The notes below the pieces were generated by a model. The model saw only the letters and a list, made by a program, of their open reading frames with translations, was not told the DNA's origin and did not search any database. From assembly GCA_951813535.1 (NCBI GenBank), contig OX638345.1:633029-697028 (forward strand): a DNA stretch of 64,000 nucleotides, written 5' to 3'. A program made the translations under genes and the position numbers. Position 1 is the first letter of the stretch. Each line of letters starts with the position of its first letter. This stretch comes from an uncultured Dehalococcoidia bacterium. Its GTDB lineage: Bacteria > Chloroflexota > Dehalococcoidia > Lucifugimonadales > UBA3495. Shown here one piece after another: positions 24,470-33,706 of this stretch.

Positions 24470-26374
24470 ATGGTTCAGCAGGGACAGATTGACCATCTCT
24501 TGCAGGAGGCCGGGGAGATCCCGCCTCCGCCCCATGTGGTCGAGCAGGCCACCATGTCCGACTACGACGGCGTCTACGCCCGGTCCGTGGAGGACCCCGA
24601 GGGCTTCTGGGCCGAGGCCGCCGAGGAACTGCACTGGTTCCGCCGGTGGGACGACGTGTTCCAGTGGGACTATCCCAACTTCCGCTGGTTCGTGGGCGGC
24701 CAGACCAACATCGCCTACAACGCGCTGGACCGCCACCTGACCACCGAGCGGCGCAACAAAGCCGCCCTCATCTGGCTGGGCGAAGACGGCACCGAGCAGG
24801 TCTACACCTACGCCCGCCTGGCCCAGCAGGTCAACCGCTTCGCCAACGGACTGAAGTCCCTGGGCGTGGGCAAGGGCGACCGCGTCGTGATCTACATGCC
24901 CCTGACGCCGGAGGGGGCCATCAGCATGCTCGCCTGCGCCCGCATCGGCGCCATCCACAGCGTGGTCTACGCGGGCTTCAGCGTTGGGTCCCTGCGTGAC
25001 CGTATCCAGGACGCCAGCGCCAAGGCCCTGATCACCGGCGACGTGGGCTACCGTCGCGGCAACCGGGTGGACCTCAAGGGCATCGCCGACGAGGCCGTGG
25101 AGGGCTGCGACAGCCTGGAGCACGTCATCGTCTTCCGCCGCGAGCTGGCCCTGGAGGACCTGCGCGAGGGCGAGACCGACTTCGACGGCCTGATGGCGCG
25201 CAGCGGCATTGACTGTCCCGCCGAGGTGATGGACGCCGAGGACCCGCTGTACATCCTCTACACCAGCGGGACCACCGGCCGGCCCAAGGGCGTCGTTCAC
25301 GTCCACGGCGGCTACATGGTGGGCACCCACTACCACTTCAAGAACTTCTGGGACGTGAAGGACAAGGATGTCTTCTGGTGCATGTCGGACATCGGCTGGG
25401 TCGTTGGCCATAGCTACATCGTGTATGCGCCGCTGGTGGCCGGCGCCACGACCGTCTTCCGCGAGGGCGCGCCCGACTTCCCCCACAACGCGGTGTTCTA
25501 CGAGATCATCGAGAAGTACGGCGTCAACGTCATCTTCACCGCGCCCACGGCGGTGCGGATGCTGATGCGCTACGGCGAAGCGCCGGCCAGCCAGTACAAT
25601 CTGCGCTCACTCCGCTTCCTCACCTGCGCCGGCGAGCCGCTCAATCCTGAGGCCCTGCGCTGGGCGTACGAGCATATCTGCGGCAGCGGCGAGTGGGCCC
25701 ACATGGTCGACAACTGGTGGCAGACGGAAACCGGCGGCCCCTGCCTGGGCACCACCGCCACCATGACCTCCCGTCCCGGACGAGTCGGCAAGCCTCTCCC
25801 CGGCGCCGTCATGGACATCGTGGACCGGGAGGGCCAGCCCATCGAGGAACCGGACAAGGGCGGCTTCCTGGTGATCCGCCGCCCCTTCCCGCACTTCTCC
25901 CGCACCGTGTGGGGCGACCACGATCGCTACGCCGACACCTGGAGCCAGATCCCCGGCGTGTACTCCTCCGGCGACGTGGCCCTGCGCGACGCCGACGGCT
26001 ACTACATGGTGGTGGGCCGCGCCGACGACGTGCTCAACGTGGCCGGCCACCGCATCGGCTCGGCGGAGGTCGAGTCGGCGCTGGTGTCGCATCCCCAGGT
26101 CGCCGAGGCAGCGGTGATCGGCAAACCCGATGAGTTGCGTGGCGAGGTGATCAAGGGTTTCGTCACCCTGCGTATGGGCAGCGAGGGCTCCGACCGCATG
26201 GTAAACGAACTGCAGCTCCACGTGCGCCGCGAGTTGGGCCCCATCGCCGTCCCGTCGGAGATCGAGTTCACGCCCACGCTGCCCAAGACCCGCTCCGGCA
26301 AGATCATGCGCCGGTTGCTCAAGGCGCAGGAACTGGGACTGGATCCGGGAGATATAACGACACTGGAGGAGTAG
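24470..26374 (+). CDS. Acetyl-CoA synthetase-like acyl-CoA ligase
   Basis: A 634-residue AMP-forming acyl-CoA synthetase of the acetate/propionate group. The P-loop YTSGTTGRPKGVVH lies near residues 262-275, FTAPTAVRML near 352, WWQTETGGP near 415, and SGDVALRDADGYYMVVGRADDV near 500. The C-terminal PKTRSGKIMRR carries the lysine that is acetylated for regulation in this family. The gene stands alone; TACAAT about 40 nt upstream may be a -10 element. Acetate or propionate is the most likely substrate. Confidence 0.92.
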   Translation: MVQQGQIDHLLQEAGEIPPPPHVVEQATMSDYDGVYARSVEDPEGFWAEAAEELHWFRRWDDVFQWDYPNFRWFVGGQTNIAYNALDRHLTTERRNKAALIWLGEDGTEQVYTYARLAQQVNRFANGLKSLGVGKGDRVVIYMPLTPEGAISMLACARIGAIHSVVYAGFSVGSLRDRIQDASAKALITGDVGYRRGNRVDLKGIADEAVEGCDSLEHVIVFRRELALEDLREGETDFDGLMARSGIDCPAEVMDAEDPLYILYTSGTTGRPKGVVHVHGGYMVGTHYHFKNFWDVKDKDVFWCMSDIGWVVGHSYIVYAPLVAGATTVFREGAPDFPHNAVFYEIIEKYGVNVIFTAPTAVRMLMRYGEAPASQYNLRSLRFLTCAGEPLNPEALRWAYEHICGSGEWAHMVDNWWQTETGGPCLGTTATMTSRPGRVGKPLPGAVMDIVDREGQPIEEPDKGGFLVIRRPFPHFSRTVWGDHDRYADTWSQIPGVYSSGDVALRDADGYYMVVGRADDVLNVAGHRIGSAEVESALVSHPQVAEAAVIGKPDELRGEVIKGFVTLRMGSEGSDRMVNELQLHVRRELGPIAVPSEIEFTPTLPKTRSGKIMRRLLKAQELGLDPGDITTLEE

Positions 26375-26456
26375 GATTTGCCGATATACCGGAAGTAAAA
26401 TGTTGGCGGATTTCCGAGACTGTTTACTTACCGGTCCACCGACGAGAGGTCAGCCC

Positions 26457-27437
26457 ATGTTGCTTCAAGAATTGGTCGATGTTCTCGAAACTATAAAGCA
26501 GCGCATCCGCCACCACGGATCCCCGCTGAGGGAGAACGAAACCCGCACTCGTTTGGCATTGATAGACCCGCTATTGACAGCGCTTGGTTGGGACGTGTCC
26601 GACCCTGCAATGGTGACTCCGGAATACTCTGTCGGCTCAGGCAGAGCAGACTACGCCCTGAACGGATCGGAGTCGATTCCGGCGGCAATCGTCGAAGCCA
26701 AGCGTCTCGGGCATTCTTTAAACGATGACGAACGCATGCAGATGCTCAATTACGCGAACGCCAGAGGGGTGAGGTACGCTGCCGTAACGGATGGAGACGT
26801 CTGGGAAGTGTACCCAGTTTTCGATCAATCCCCATTAGAAGATCGTCGCTTGTTAGATCTGCACATCGCAAATAGCCCTGCACATGAATTGGCACTTCAG
26901 TTTTTGCTACTTTGGAGACCAAATTTGGCATCAGGTCAGCCGTCGCCAGCTGAGGAGCCCCGGTTGAACGCTCCGGCCGCTGTCGAGACAGAAGTGCCTA
27001 ATCCGAGCCAGCAGACGAAGGAAAGCGAGACACCAAATGGCCCCAAGACACCGACGCAGGATCCAAAATGGGAATCACTGGCGAATTTCAATCCAGCGGG
27101 ACGTAATCGGCCCCCCGGTTCCATGCGGTTCCCAGACCATCACGAAGACGAAATCCATCACTGGTACGAAATCTTGACGATGGTCGCCATGTGGCTCCAC
27201 TCTACCGGCAAGCTCACTGTCACCATAACTCCGGTACCGTCGAGTGCAACACATTATATAGTTAACAACCAACCCATCCATCCCACCGGTGACGAGTTTG
27301 CCCGATATAGGGAGATCGCCAGCGGCCAACTGGCGGTAAACATCCTCGGGAGTGCTGTTAAATTGACCACCGACGCCCGGAAATTGCTCCAACACTGCGG
27401 TGTCAACCCTGATACGATAACATTACAGGTAAGCTGA
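26457..27437 (+). CDS. Solitary HsdR N-terminal-like nuclease domain protein
   Basis: About 326 residues; ATG 26457 is chosen because of GAGAGGT upstream. Residues 1-150 look like the N-terminal nuclease domain of type I restriction HsdR proteins: NETRTRLALIDPLLTALGWDV, then GRADYAL with the metal-binding Asp, and AAIVEAKRLG with the E-x-K pair. A Pro/Thr/Glu-rich linker (about 160-215) leads to a 110-residue C-terminal domain I do not recognise (HHWYEILTMVAMWLHSTG). No HsdM, HsdS or helicase is nearby. The gene is AT-richer than its neighbours, suggesting transfer. A defence role is possible but unproven. Confidence 0.8.
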   Translation: MLLQELVDVLETIKQRIRHHGSPLRENETRTRLALIDPLLTALGWDVSDPAMVTPEYSVGSGRADYALNGSESIPAAIVEAKRLGHSLNDDERMQMLNYANARGVRYAAVTDGDVWEVYPVFDQSPLEDRRLLDLHIANSPAHELALQFLLLWRPNLASGQPSPAEEPRLNAPAAVETEVPNPSQQTKESETPNGPKTPTQDPKWESLANFNPAGRNRPPGSMRFPDHHEDEIHHWYEILTMVAMWLHSTGKLTVTITPVPSSATHYIVNNQPIHPTGDEFARYREIASGQLAVNILGSAVKLTTDARKLLQHCGVNPDTITLQVS

Positions 27438-27874
27438 AGATCCACTTACAACAAGCCTGACGAGCGCTAAGACTTTATCCCGCGTCAGCAAACGATATCA
27501 ACGGTAGGACCACCGCAGACGCCGGCAATGCCACGCACAACTGAATTTCAGGGACGCCCTCGCCTCAGTGCGCGGGCTGCCTCTGTAGTACAAGGGCGAG
27601 GATTTCGTCCACACTGACATCAATTCAGTCGCGTGACGACGCTGGGTGGGTAGCGCTACGCGACCCCTGAATTTCCATGATTGCGACTGGTCGGCGCTGG
27701 CCGGGCGCACAGGCGTGTGGCGTTCTGCACAACGGCGGTTGCATATTGGCCGGGAGGCCGAGCGCTCAGCGCAGTAACGACGACAGGTCGCCAAATGCAA
27801 GGCGGCCGCTCCGTGGGCACGGTAGCGACCGCCTGAGCGATCCCCGGGGATCGTGCTCGATTTCTGCGTTGGCT
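27438..27874. other. Non-coding gap between the HsdR-like gene and glutamine synthetase
   Basis: No reading frame here has a credible start or a recognisable product. It holds short inverted segments (GAATTTCAGGG near 27542 against CCCCTGAATTT near 27664) that could be remnants of a mobile element, and two hairpins near the right end described separately. No tRNA-like fold was found. Confidence 0.5.
27801..27852 (-). terminator. Paired hairpins downstream of glutamine synthetase
   Basis: Two structures lie just past the 3' end of the glutamine synthetase gene: a perfect 14-nt palindrome GATCCCCGGGGATC (27839-27852), and a longer interrupted stem GGCGG..GCT.CCGTG with CACGG.AGC..CCGCC (27801-27833). 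There is no clear T-run, so the termination role is inferred from position. Confidence 0.4.
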
Positions 27875-28894
27875 CTAGGCAGCAGCGCCGCCCACGGTCT
27901 CGATGATCAACCGGGTTACGGTGTAGGGGTCGCAGTTGGCGTTGGGACGCCGGTCCTCGATGTAACCCATGCCGTCACGGGCAACCTGCCACGGAATCCG
28001 GACCGAGGCGCCCCGGTCGGACACGCCGTAGCGGTACTCGCGGTACGAGCACGTCTCGTGCAGGCCGGTCAGCCGCTCTTCGATGCGGTCGCCGTAGTTG
28101 GCGATGTGCAGATCGTGTCGGGTCTGGAGCGCTTCCGCCGCAGCGACGCAGGCCTCGTAGTTCTCCCGCATCCGGTTGGTGGAGAAATTGGTGTGGGCCC
28201 CGGCGCCGTTCCAGTCACCCTTGACCGGCTTGGGGTCCAGCGTGGCGCTGATGCCCCGGCGGCCGTCGACGGTCAGCACGTCCTCGCCGATCCGGTACAG
28301 CAGCCAGCGGGCCAGCCACAAGTGGTCGCCCGCGGTCGGAGCGCCGACCGGTCCGATCTGAAACTCCCACTGGGCCGGCATGACCTCGCCGTTGATGCCG
28401 GCAAAAGCCAGGCCGGCGTACAAACAAGCGTCCATGTGCTGCTCCACCACTGGCCGGCCGAAAACCTCGTCGGAACCGACGCCGCAGTAGTAGCCGCCCT
28501 GGGGCGCGGGGAAACCGTTGTCGGGCCAGCCCAACGGCTTGATGCCGTCGAAGAACGTGTACTCCTGCTCGATACCGAACCAGAAGTCCAGTGAGGCGTA
28601 TTTTTCAGCCGCGGCGGCGCAGCCGGCCCTGGTGTTGGACGGATGGGGTGACATGTCGGTGAGCAGTACTTCGCACATCACCAGCTTGTGGTTGCCGCCG
28701 CGTATCGGGTCAGGGACCGCCAGCACCGGGCTCAGCACGCAGTCCGAGTTTTCGCCAGGGGCCTGATTGGTGCTGGAGCCGTCGAAACCCCAGACGGGAG
28801 GATCCTCACCGTCGGGAACGATCTTCGCCTTTGACCGCAGCTTGGCGGTGGGCTGCTGCCCGTCGATCCAAATGTATTCCGCCTTGTAACTCAT
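27875..28894 (-). CDS. glnII: Glutamine synthetase, type II (eukaryotic-like)
   Basis: A 339-residue GSII enzyme, much shorter than the roughly 450-residue GSI. It makes glutamine from glutamate and ammonia with ATP. Signatures are WGFDGSSTNQAPGENSD near residue 35, CEVLLTD near 73, FGIEQEYTFFD near 105, GINGEVMPAQWEFQIGP near 168, GDWNGAGAHTNFSTN near 227 and the YGVSDRGASVRIPW block near 295. The start is the ATG at 28894, with GAGG upstream; a longer upstream frame has no homologous sequence. TACAAT about 40 nt upstream could be a -10 box. Confidence 0.95.
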   Translation of the reverse strand: MSYKAEYIWIDGQQPTAKLRSKAKIVPDGEDPPVWGFDGSSTNQAPGENSDCVLSPVLAVPDPIRGGNHKLVMCEVLLTDMSPHPSNTRAGCAAAAEKYASLDFWFGIEQEYTFFDGIKPLGWPDNGFPAPQGGYYCGVGSDEVFGRPVVEQHMDACLYAGLAFAGINGEVMPAQWEFQIGPVGAPTAGDHLWLARWLLYRIGEDVLTVDGRRGISATLDPKPVKGDWNGAGAHTNFSTNRMRENYEACVAAAEALQTRHDLHIANYGDRIEERLTGLHETCSYREYRYGVSDRGASVRIPWQVARDGMGYIEDRRPNANCDPYTVTRLIIETVGGAAA

Positions 28895-29084
28895 GAAACA
28901 GACCTCAAAGTCCAGATTGTCTTGATATTGTACCCGAACTGCCCTGATTAAATCGCCCCGCCGCAACCTCTCACATGTAAAAAGTTTGTTACCAAGGCGA
29001 GCCGGGCCGCGTGAATCTCGGCGCCGGCAGGGCTTGTGCAAAGTCCATCGCGGCGGCAAATGTCAGGAGCTGGATTCGCCGGGT

Positions 29085-29150
29085 TTTGAAATTTTTGCGA
29101 TGTTCATAAATCCCGAAAATCCTCTAATCCCGGCAATCCTGTTTCTGACG
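29085..29150. repeat. Partial copy of the AATCCTG-type interspersed repeat
   Basis: This intergenic stretch between the divergent glutamine synthetase and stress-protein genes resembles the right arm of the inverted-repeat elements at 30390, 33522 and 35784 (AAAATCCT, then GGCAATCCTG and TTCTGACG). The left arm is not convincing, so it is a decayed or partial copy. The rest of the 400-bp gap holds no gene. Confidence 0.5.
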
Positions 29151-29295
29151 ACAACTTTGCACCGGCCCAGTCCGGCTGGCGGGCCGGAGCCTGACGTTCG
29201 CCACCGAATGGTACACTTGATTTCGGCGATATTGGCGCCCCGCACGAAGCTGCAATCGCGATCGCATAAACCACAGCCGGGAGAACGAACATCTC

Positions 29296-30228
29296 ATGTA
29301 CTCGAAAATAATCGTTCCGCTGGACGGTTCTGACCTGGCGGAACAGGCCCTTCCCTACGCTGAGCTGGTGGCCCAAACCCTGTCGGTGCCCATCGAGTTG
29401 GTGCAGGCGTACGATATCCTGCCGGGCAGCGTTCTCGGCTCACGCTCCGCTCGGGTCGCCGACCAACTGCAAATGAGCGCCCGGGAGCGGACAGAAGCCT
29501 CCATGGAACCCGCCAAGCAGCGGCTGGAAGCCGCCGGGTTTGCGGTCAACATCGCGACCCAGCGCGGGCAGGCCGCGGACGTCATCGTCGCCCAGGCCGG
29601 CACCGACCCGGGCGCCCTGGTTGTCATGTGCACCCACGGACGTGGCGGGATCTCCCGCTGGGTCATGGGCAGCGTCACCGACAAGGTGCTGCACACCATT
29701 CCCAATCCCATGCTCATCGTGAGGGCCACGGTCACCGGTCCGGCTTCCCCCGGGACGTCGTTGAAATCAGTCGTAGTGCCGCTGGATGGTTCGGCCCTGT
29801 CCGAGCTGGCCATCCCCCATGCGGTCAACGTGGCGGCGGCGCTGTCGGCCCGGATCACCGCGATGCAGGTGACGCCGACCGCCGACTACTATCGCCGCCA
29901 GCTTGCGGTGGTGACGCCCGAGATGGGGGCAATTCCCGACTTCGATCCGGGTTCTCCGGAAGAAATGGCCGAAGACGACGCTGCCGGCGTGGCCTCTTAC
30001 CTGGAAGACGTGACCAACCGCATGGCCATCGACCATGCCCACGGCGTCGACATCACCCACGTGGTGGAAGACAACATCGCCCAGAGCATCATCGACCGGG
30101 CCGCCGCCCAGCCGTCGCTGGTGGTGATGACCACCCACGGCCGCAGCGGCGTGGGTCGCATGGTCATGGGCAGCGTCACCGACCGGGTCATTCGACATTC
30201 CAACACGCCGGTGCTGGTAATCCGTTAG
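29296..30228 (+). CDS. Tandem universal stress protein (two UspA domains)
   Basis: A 310-residue protein made of two UspA domains (about 1-145 and 155-310). Each begins with the IVPLDGS / VVPLDGS strand and ends with an ATP-binding loop: THGRGGISRWVMGSVTDKVL in the first and the same pattern, THGRSGVGRMVMGSVTDRVI, in the second (G-2x-G-9x-G-S/T). Such proteins bind ATP and help cells under starvation, redox or respiratory stress. A clear intrinsic terminator follows. A second tandem Usp gene lies downstream on the same strand but is separated by a repeat element. Confidence 0.93.
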   Translation: MYSKIIVPLDGSDLAEQALPYAELVAQTLSVPIELVQAYDILPGSVLGSRSARVADQLQMSARERTEASMEPAKQRLEAAGFAVNIATQRGQAADVIVAQAGTDPGALVVMCTHGRGGISRWVMGSVTDKVLHTIPNPMLIVRATVTGPASPGTSLKSVVVPLDGSALSELAIPHAVNVAAALSARITAMQVTPTADYYRRQLAVVTPEMGAIPDFDPGSPEEMAEDDAAGVASYLEDVTNRMAIDHAHGVDITHVVEDNIAQSIIDRAAAQPSLVVMTTHGRSGVGRMVMGSVTDRVIRHSNTPVLVIR

Positions 30229-30249
30229 TTCCCCGACCGCCCAAACTCC

Positions 30250-30281
30250 GGGAGGCATGGCGAGGCCGTGCCTCCCTTTTT
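30250..30281 (+). terminator. Rho-independent terminator of the first Usp gene
   Basis: GGGAGGCA pairs with TGCCTCCC, with three further GGC/GCC pairs inside, directly followed by TTTTT. It starts 22 nt after the stop codon, a textbook intrinsic terminator. Confidence 0.85.
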
Positions 30282-30389
30282 CGTGCCTGCCCTTCGAGCA
30301 GAGCCCCAGCGGCACCTACCCTTGACATTGCAGTCCTGCCAGCCGGGGCGGCGAACACGGCGCCCACAATGAACGGGTCGCGACCCTAC

Positions 30390-30550
30390 GCGTAGCCAGT
30401 TTGCAGCGAGGAAACGTCAGAAGCAGGATTTACGGGATTTTGTGATTTGGCAGGATTGGGAAGTCTCCATCACAGAATGGTTCCAATCCTGACAATCCCC
30501 AAATCTTGAAAATCCTGATTCTGACGATTTACCAAACTGGGTACGCATGA
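30390..30550. repeat. Interspersed inverted-repeat element, copy A
   Basis: The core at 30415-30526 begins CGTCAGAAGCAGGATTT and ends AAATCCTGATTCTGACG, with further partly paired AATCCTG segments inside. Outer arms (GCGTAGCCAGTTTG on the left, CAAACTGGGTACGCAT on the right) extend the inverted repeat. It lies between the two Usp genes. There is no coding capacity, so it is MITE-like or a structured RNA element. Confidence 0.75.
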
Positions 30551-30692
30551 AGGTTGCGACCCATTGCGCGAACCCGTGGCCTCGTGATACCATATCTGTA
30601 ACGAAGATAATATTTATTCCAATAGCGAATGTGCGGCGTTTCACAAATAAGCAAAAGCGCTACGGTTACGTAGCCAAAAAGGAGGCAACACC

Positions 30693-31703
30693 ATGACACT
30701 GTGCAGCAATATCATCGTTCCCCTGGACGGGTCCAAATTGTCGGCCCAGGCACTCCCCGCAGCCCGGTTGATGGCCAATGCGACCCGCGCGCCGATCACG
30801 CTGGTTCGATCTTTCGAGCGGCTGCCGGACTGGCATACCGACGCTGACCACGGGCGTTTCAGCGCCGCCATGGCAGCCGGCGAGCACGACCGCACCGTGG
30901 CCGATCTGAGGTGCATCAAGCGACGCATGGAGGACTGGGGAGTCGAGACCCAGATTTTCGTCGCAGCCCACGAGGCACCGGCCCACGAGACAATCATCGA
31001 CATGGCCAATCGCGACCCGAGCGCGCTGGTCGTCATGTCCACACACGGCCGCAGCGGTTTCTCCCGCATGCTGACCGGCAGCGTTACGGCCAAGGTGGTG
31101 AACGCGGTCCGGAACCCGACGCTGATCGTGCGCTGCAACAAGACCGACTGCCCGGTGGTGCCCCAGTTCTTCGACAACATCATCGTCCCGCTGGACGGGA
31201 CCGGGTTCGCCGAGCATGCCCTGGACTACGCCGGAGAACTGGCCACAACCTTCGGCACGCGGGTCACCCTGTTCCGATCCACGCCGGGCGCGGACTATTT
31301 CCGCACCAATTCCGACATGGGACACTTCGGCGGGACGGCCTTTTCGTTCAACGAGCCCGAAAACATGGCCCGGGATCTGGCCCACGCCTCGGAAGAATAC
31401 CTGTGGAAAAAGGCCGACGCCCTGCGCGCCCGGTTCCCCCTGTTCGACGTCGACGTGGTGTTCTCGCAGGAAAGCCCTGAGCACGCCATCGTCAAACTGG
31501 CCAACCGGCTGGACAACGGACTGGTCGTGATGGCCACACGCGGCCGTCGCTCCGTGGGACGGGCGCTGTTCGGCAGCGTGGGCGACCACGTGGTGCGGCA
31601 TTCGCCGACGCCGACACTGCTGGTGCGAGGGCCTCTGCACACCGCGGATGGAGCCTTCGGCGGCCACCGGCACGACCAGCATCGCGAGCTGGCCGCGGTG
31701 TAA
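30693..31703 (+). CDS. Tandem universal stress protein (two UspA domains), second gene
   Basis: A 336-residue protein with two UspA domains (about 1-150 and 160-320). Domain 1 has the IVPLDGS start and STHGRSGFSRMLTGSVTAKVV loop; domain 2 has IIVPLDGTGF and ATRGRRSVGRALFGSVGDHVV. The ATG follows AAAGGAGG at good spacing. It has the same architecture as the protein at 29296-30228 but is well diverged, so the duplication is old. The C-terminal 25 residues are a His/Asp-rich tail (GGHRHDQHRE) not seen in the first protein, possibly metal-binding. Confidence 0.92.
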   Translation: MTLCSNIIVPLDGSKLSAQALPAARLMANATRAPITLVRSFERLPDWHTDADHGRFSAAMAAGEHDRTVADLRCIKRRMEDWGVETQIFVAAHEAPAHETIIDMANRDPSALVVMSTHGRSGFSRMLTGSVTAKVVNAVRNPTLIVRCNKTDCPVVPQFFDNIIVPLDGTGFAEHALDYAGELATTFGTRVTLFRSTPGADYFRTNSDMGHFGGTAFSFNEPENMARDLAHASEEYLWKKADALRARFPLFDVDVVFSQESPEHAIVKLANRLDNGLVVMATRGRRSVGRALFGSVGDHVVRHSPTPTLLVRGPLHTADGAFGGHRHDQHRELAAV

Positions 31704-31758
31704 CCTCCGCACCGCGCGAGCGCGGATAGCGCAGGCCTCAGGCTGGCGCCAAACGCGA

Positions 31759-31784
31759 CGGGGCGGGCTAATTAGCCCGCCCCG
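31759..31784. terminator. 26-nt perfect palindrome between convergent genes
   Basis: CGGGGCGGGCTAA is followed directly by its exact reverse complement. It sits between the second Usp gene (+) and an LLM oxidoreductase gene (-), where a bidirectional terminator is expected. No long T-run is present on either side. Confidence 0.6.
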
Positions 31785-31852
31785 ATCAAGTTAAGTGCTT
31801 GGGCAACACCGATCCGCCTCGGCACACGCCGACGACTGACCCACCGAGTTTT

Positions 31853-32986
31853 CTACCACTTCTGGATCACGGGCAGGACTTCCTTGCCGAACAGACCGAT
31901 GTTCTTCATGGTGGCCTCGTGCCCCATGCGGGATTCCTGGCCGTAGAACACCAGGTGCTCCATGCCCAGCCGCGTGTGCAGGTACTCCAGTTTTTCCAGC
32001 ACGGTGTCGGGAGTGCCACAAACGATGTGGTAGTTCTCCTTGAGTTCCTCAAAGGTCTGCAGGTTGAGGGGCTTGAGGCCGGAACGCCGGGCGGCGATGG
32101 CGGCGCCGGCAGCGGAACGATAGCCAACCGGCGCCATGTACTCTCGCGGACCACGGACGGTGGGACCCATGCGCCAGATGAAGTGCTTCGCCTGCTCGTC
32201 GGCCTCCTCCTGGGTGTCGCCGACATAGCAGCAAAGCAGGTAGCCGAAGTTGTCCGGCACAACCTCCCGACCGGCTTCCTCAGCAGCCACCCGGTACATG
32301 CCGAACAACTCCTCGGTGACGTCCAGATCGGTGAGGAAGGCCACGTAGGTGTAGCCATGGCGACCGGACCACTCGGCAGTCTCCGGCGATGAGGTGCCGG
32401 GCACCCAGATGGGCGGATGGGGCTGCTGGATAGGCACCATCCAAGGGTTGACCACCCTGAAGTTGTAGTGCTTGCCCTCCCAGCGGAAGGGGCCGGGAGT
32501 GGTCCAGGTCTTGATAATCAGGTCGTGGCATTCCTCAAATCGTTCCCGGTTGGCCACCGGATTATTGTTGGTGGAAACGGTCTCAACGCCGGTCCCGCGC
32601 ACGAATCCCGAAATCATCCGCCCACCGGAGATCACGTCGATCATCGCCAGCTCTTCAGCCAGCCGGACCGGGTTGTCATGGATGGGCAGGATGTTTCCGA
32701 GCAGCAGTATCTTAGCCTGATGGGTGATCCGGGCCAGCACCGCCGCCGAGAGGTTGGTGGCGGCGTTCATGCATGAGGGCGTGTTGTGGTGCTCGTTGAG
32801 CATGATGCCGTCGAAGCCCAGTTCGTCGGCGTACACGCACTCGTCGAAGTAGCGCTTGAAGAGGCCATTGGCCGTGTTGGGGTTGAACCACGTGTTGGGG
32901 AACGTAAGGCGCAGCGACGGGTACTTGTCGCCCTCCTCGTCCGGGTACTCGTGGTAGGGGAACTCGGAGAAGTAGTAACTCTTCAC
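31853..32986 (-). CDS. LLM-class flavin-dependent oxidoreductase
   Basis: A 377-residue luciferase-like monooxygenase fold using FMN or F420. Typical segments are YADELGFDGIMLNEHHNTP near residues 52-70, the KILLLGNILPIHDNPVRLAEELAMID strand-helix near 90-115, SGGRMISGFVRG near 120, and QPHPPIWVPG near 192. The start is GTG preceded by GGAGGG. The substrate is unknown. It is the first of three paralogues in the window (with 45190 and 51415). Such expansions are described for SAR202-type Chloroflexota and tied to oxidation of recalcitrant organics; that link is inference here. Confidence 0.9.
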   Translation of the reverse strand: MKSYYFSEFPYHEYPDEEGDKYPSLRLTFPNTWFNPNTANGLFKRYFDECVYADELGFDGIMLNEHHNTPSCMNAATNLSAAVLARITHQAKILLLGNILPIHDNPVRLAEELAMIDVISGGRMISGFVRGTGVETVSTNNNPVANRERFEECHDLIIKTWTTPGPFRWEGKHYNFRVVNPWMVPIQQPHPPIWVPGTSSPETAEWSGRHGYTYVAFLTDLDVTEELFGMYRVAAEEAGREVVPDNFGYLLCCYVGDTQEEADEQAKHFIWRMGPTVRGPREYMAPVGYRSAAGAAIAARRSGLKPLNLQTFEELKENYHIVCGTPDTVLEKLEYLHTRLGMEHLVFYGQESRMGHEATMKNIGLFGKEVLPVIQKW

Positions 32987-33124
32987 GGGACGGGCCCTCC
33001 GGCGGTTTGGCAGATGATCCGCCGATTATACCAGCCGGAATAACCAGCGATCTGGCAGCCCAGCGCAGCTCGCCATGCGACCTGTCCAGCCTACCCGGAA
33101 CGACGCCACCGAAGTGGATCACCT

Positions 33125-33307
33125 TTACCGGAAGCCTTCGACGAGGCAGAAATGATGCTCGGCATGGTCGCCGCCGTCAGAAGCCGCCAGTGCATCCCCG
33201 TGGGCCGTTTCGTGCGTCACCAATAGCGACACGAGAGCGACTAATGAAACCAGTGAGATGGCGAAACTCAGCCGGGCGGGTTGCGTCAGAGCCTTGATTA
33301 TCGTCAC
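33125..33307 (-). CDS. Small membrane or exported protein (hypothetical)
   Basis: A possible 60-residue protein starting with GTG; GAGGAC lies about 9 nt upstream. A single hydrophobic helix (about residues 13-30, AISLVSLVALVSLLV) is followed by an Ala/Asp/His-rich tail ending in HAEHHFC. It may be a signal peptide plus a short secreted tail, or a one-helix membrane protein. No family recognised. The 700-bp gap around it holds no other gene. Confidence 0.4.
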   Translation of the reverse strand: MTIIKALTQPARLSFAISLVSLVALVSLLVTHETAHGDALAASDGGDHAEHHFCLVEGFR

Positions 33308-33521
33308 AGCGGTTGTCCTCGTGTATCCGCAGGATTAGCGAAGCGCGATATGGGGCACTCCGCCTGTGGATTTCTAACGCGGCTGCTTATTGTTTGGTTT
33401 GTTTTCCAAAATTCAGCCACTGGCAATCCACTTTAGCGCACGGGTGTGAAATTGGCATAAAAATCAGCCGGATTTTCGTGAGTGTGTCGTGAAGATTCCA
33501 CGAACACGCCCGCACCGGCTC

Positions 33522-33686
33522 TCATGCGTACGCACCTTCGTAAATCGTCAGAAGCAGGATTTACGGGATTTTATGATTTGGCAGGATTGGCAGATATCCA
33601 TCGCAGGACGGTTCCAATCCTGGAAATCCCTGAATCTTGAAAATCCCGATTCTGACGTTTCTTCGCCGCAAACTGGGGACGCATGA
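33522..33686. repeat. Interspersed inverted-repeat element, copy B
   Basis: About 165 bp. Outer arms CATGCGTACGCACCTTCG and CAAACTGGGGACGCATG flank the core CGTCAGAAGCAGGATTT ... AAATCCCGATTCTGACG. The left third is nearly identical to copy A (GAAGCAGGATTTACGGGATTTT). It lies beside the 3' end of the amidohydrolase gene. Confidence 0.78.
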
Positions 33687-33706
33687 GCGCTCCGGCCCGC
33701 CGGCGG

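Noticed and set aside
27498..27800. A 100-codon frame on the minus strand between the HsdR-like gene and glutamine synthetase.
   Set aside because: Arg/Cys/Ser-rich composition typical of a random frame in GC-rich DNA, with no ribosome-binding site or family pattern.
29296..31703. The two tandem-Usp genes as a recent duplication like the Uma2 pair.
   Set aside because: They share architecture, but the protein sequences are strongly diverged, so the duplication is old.
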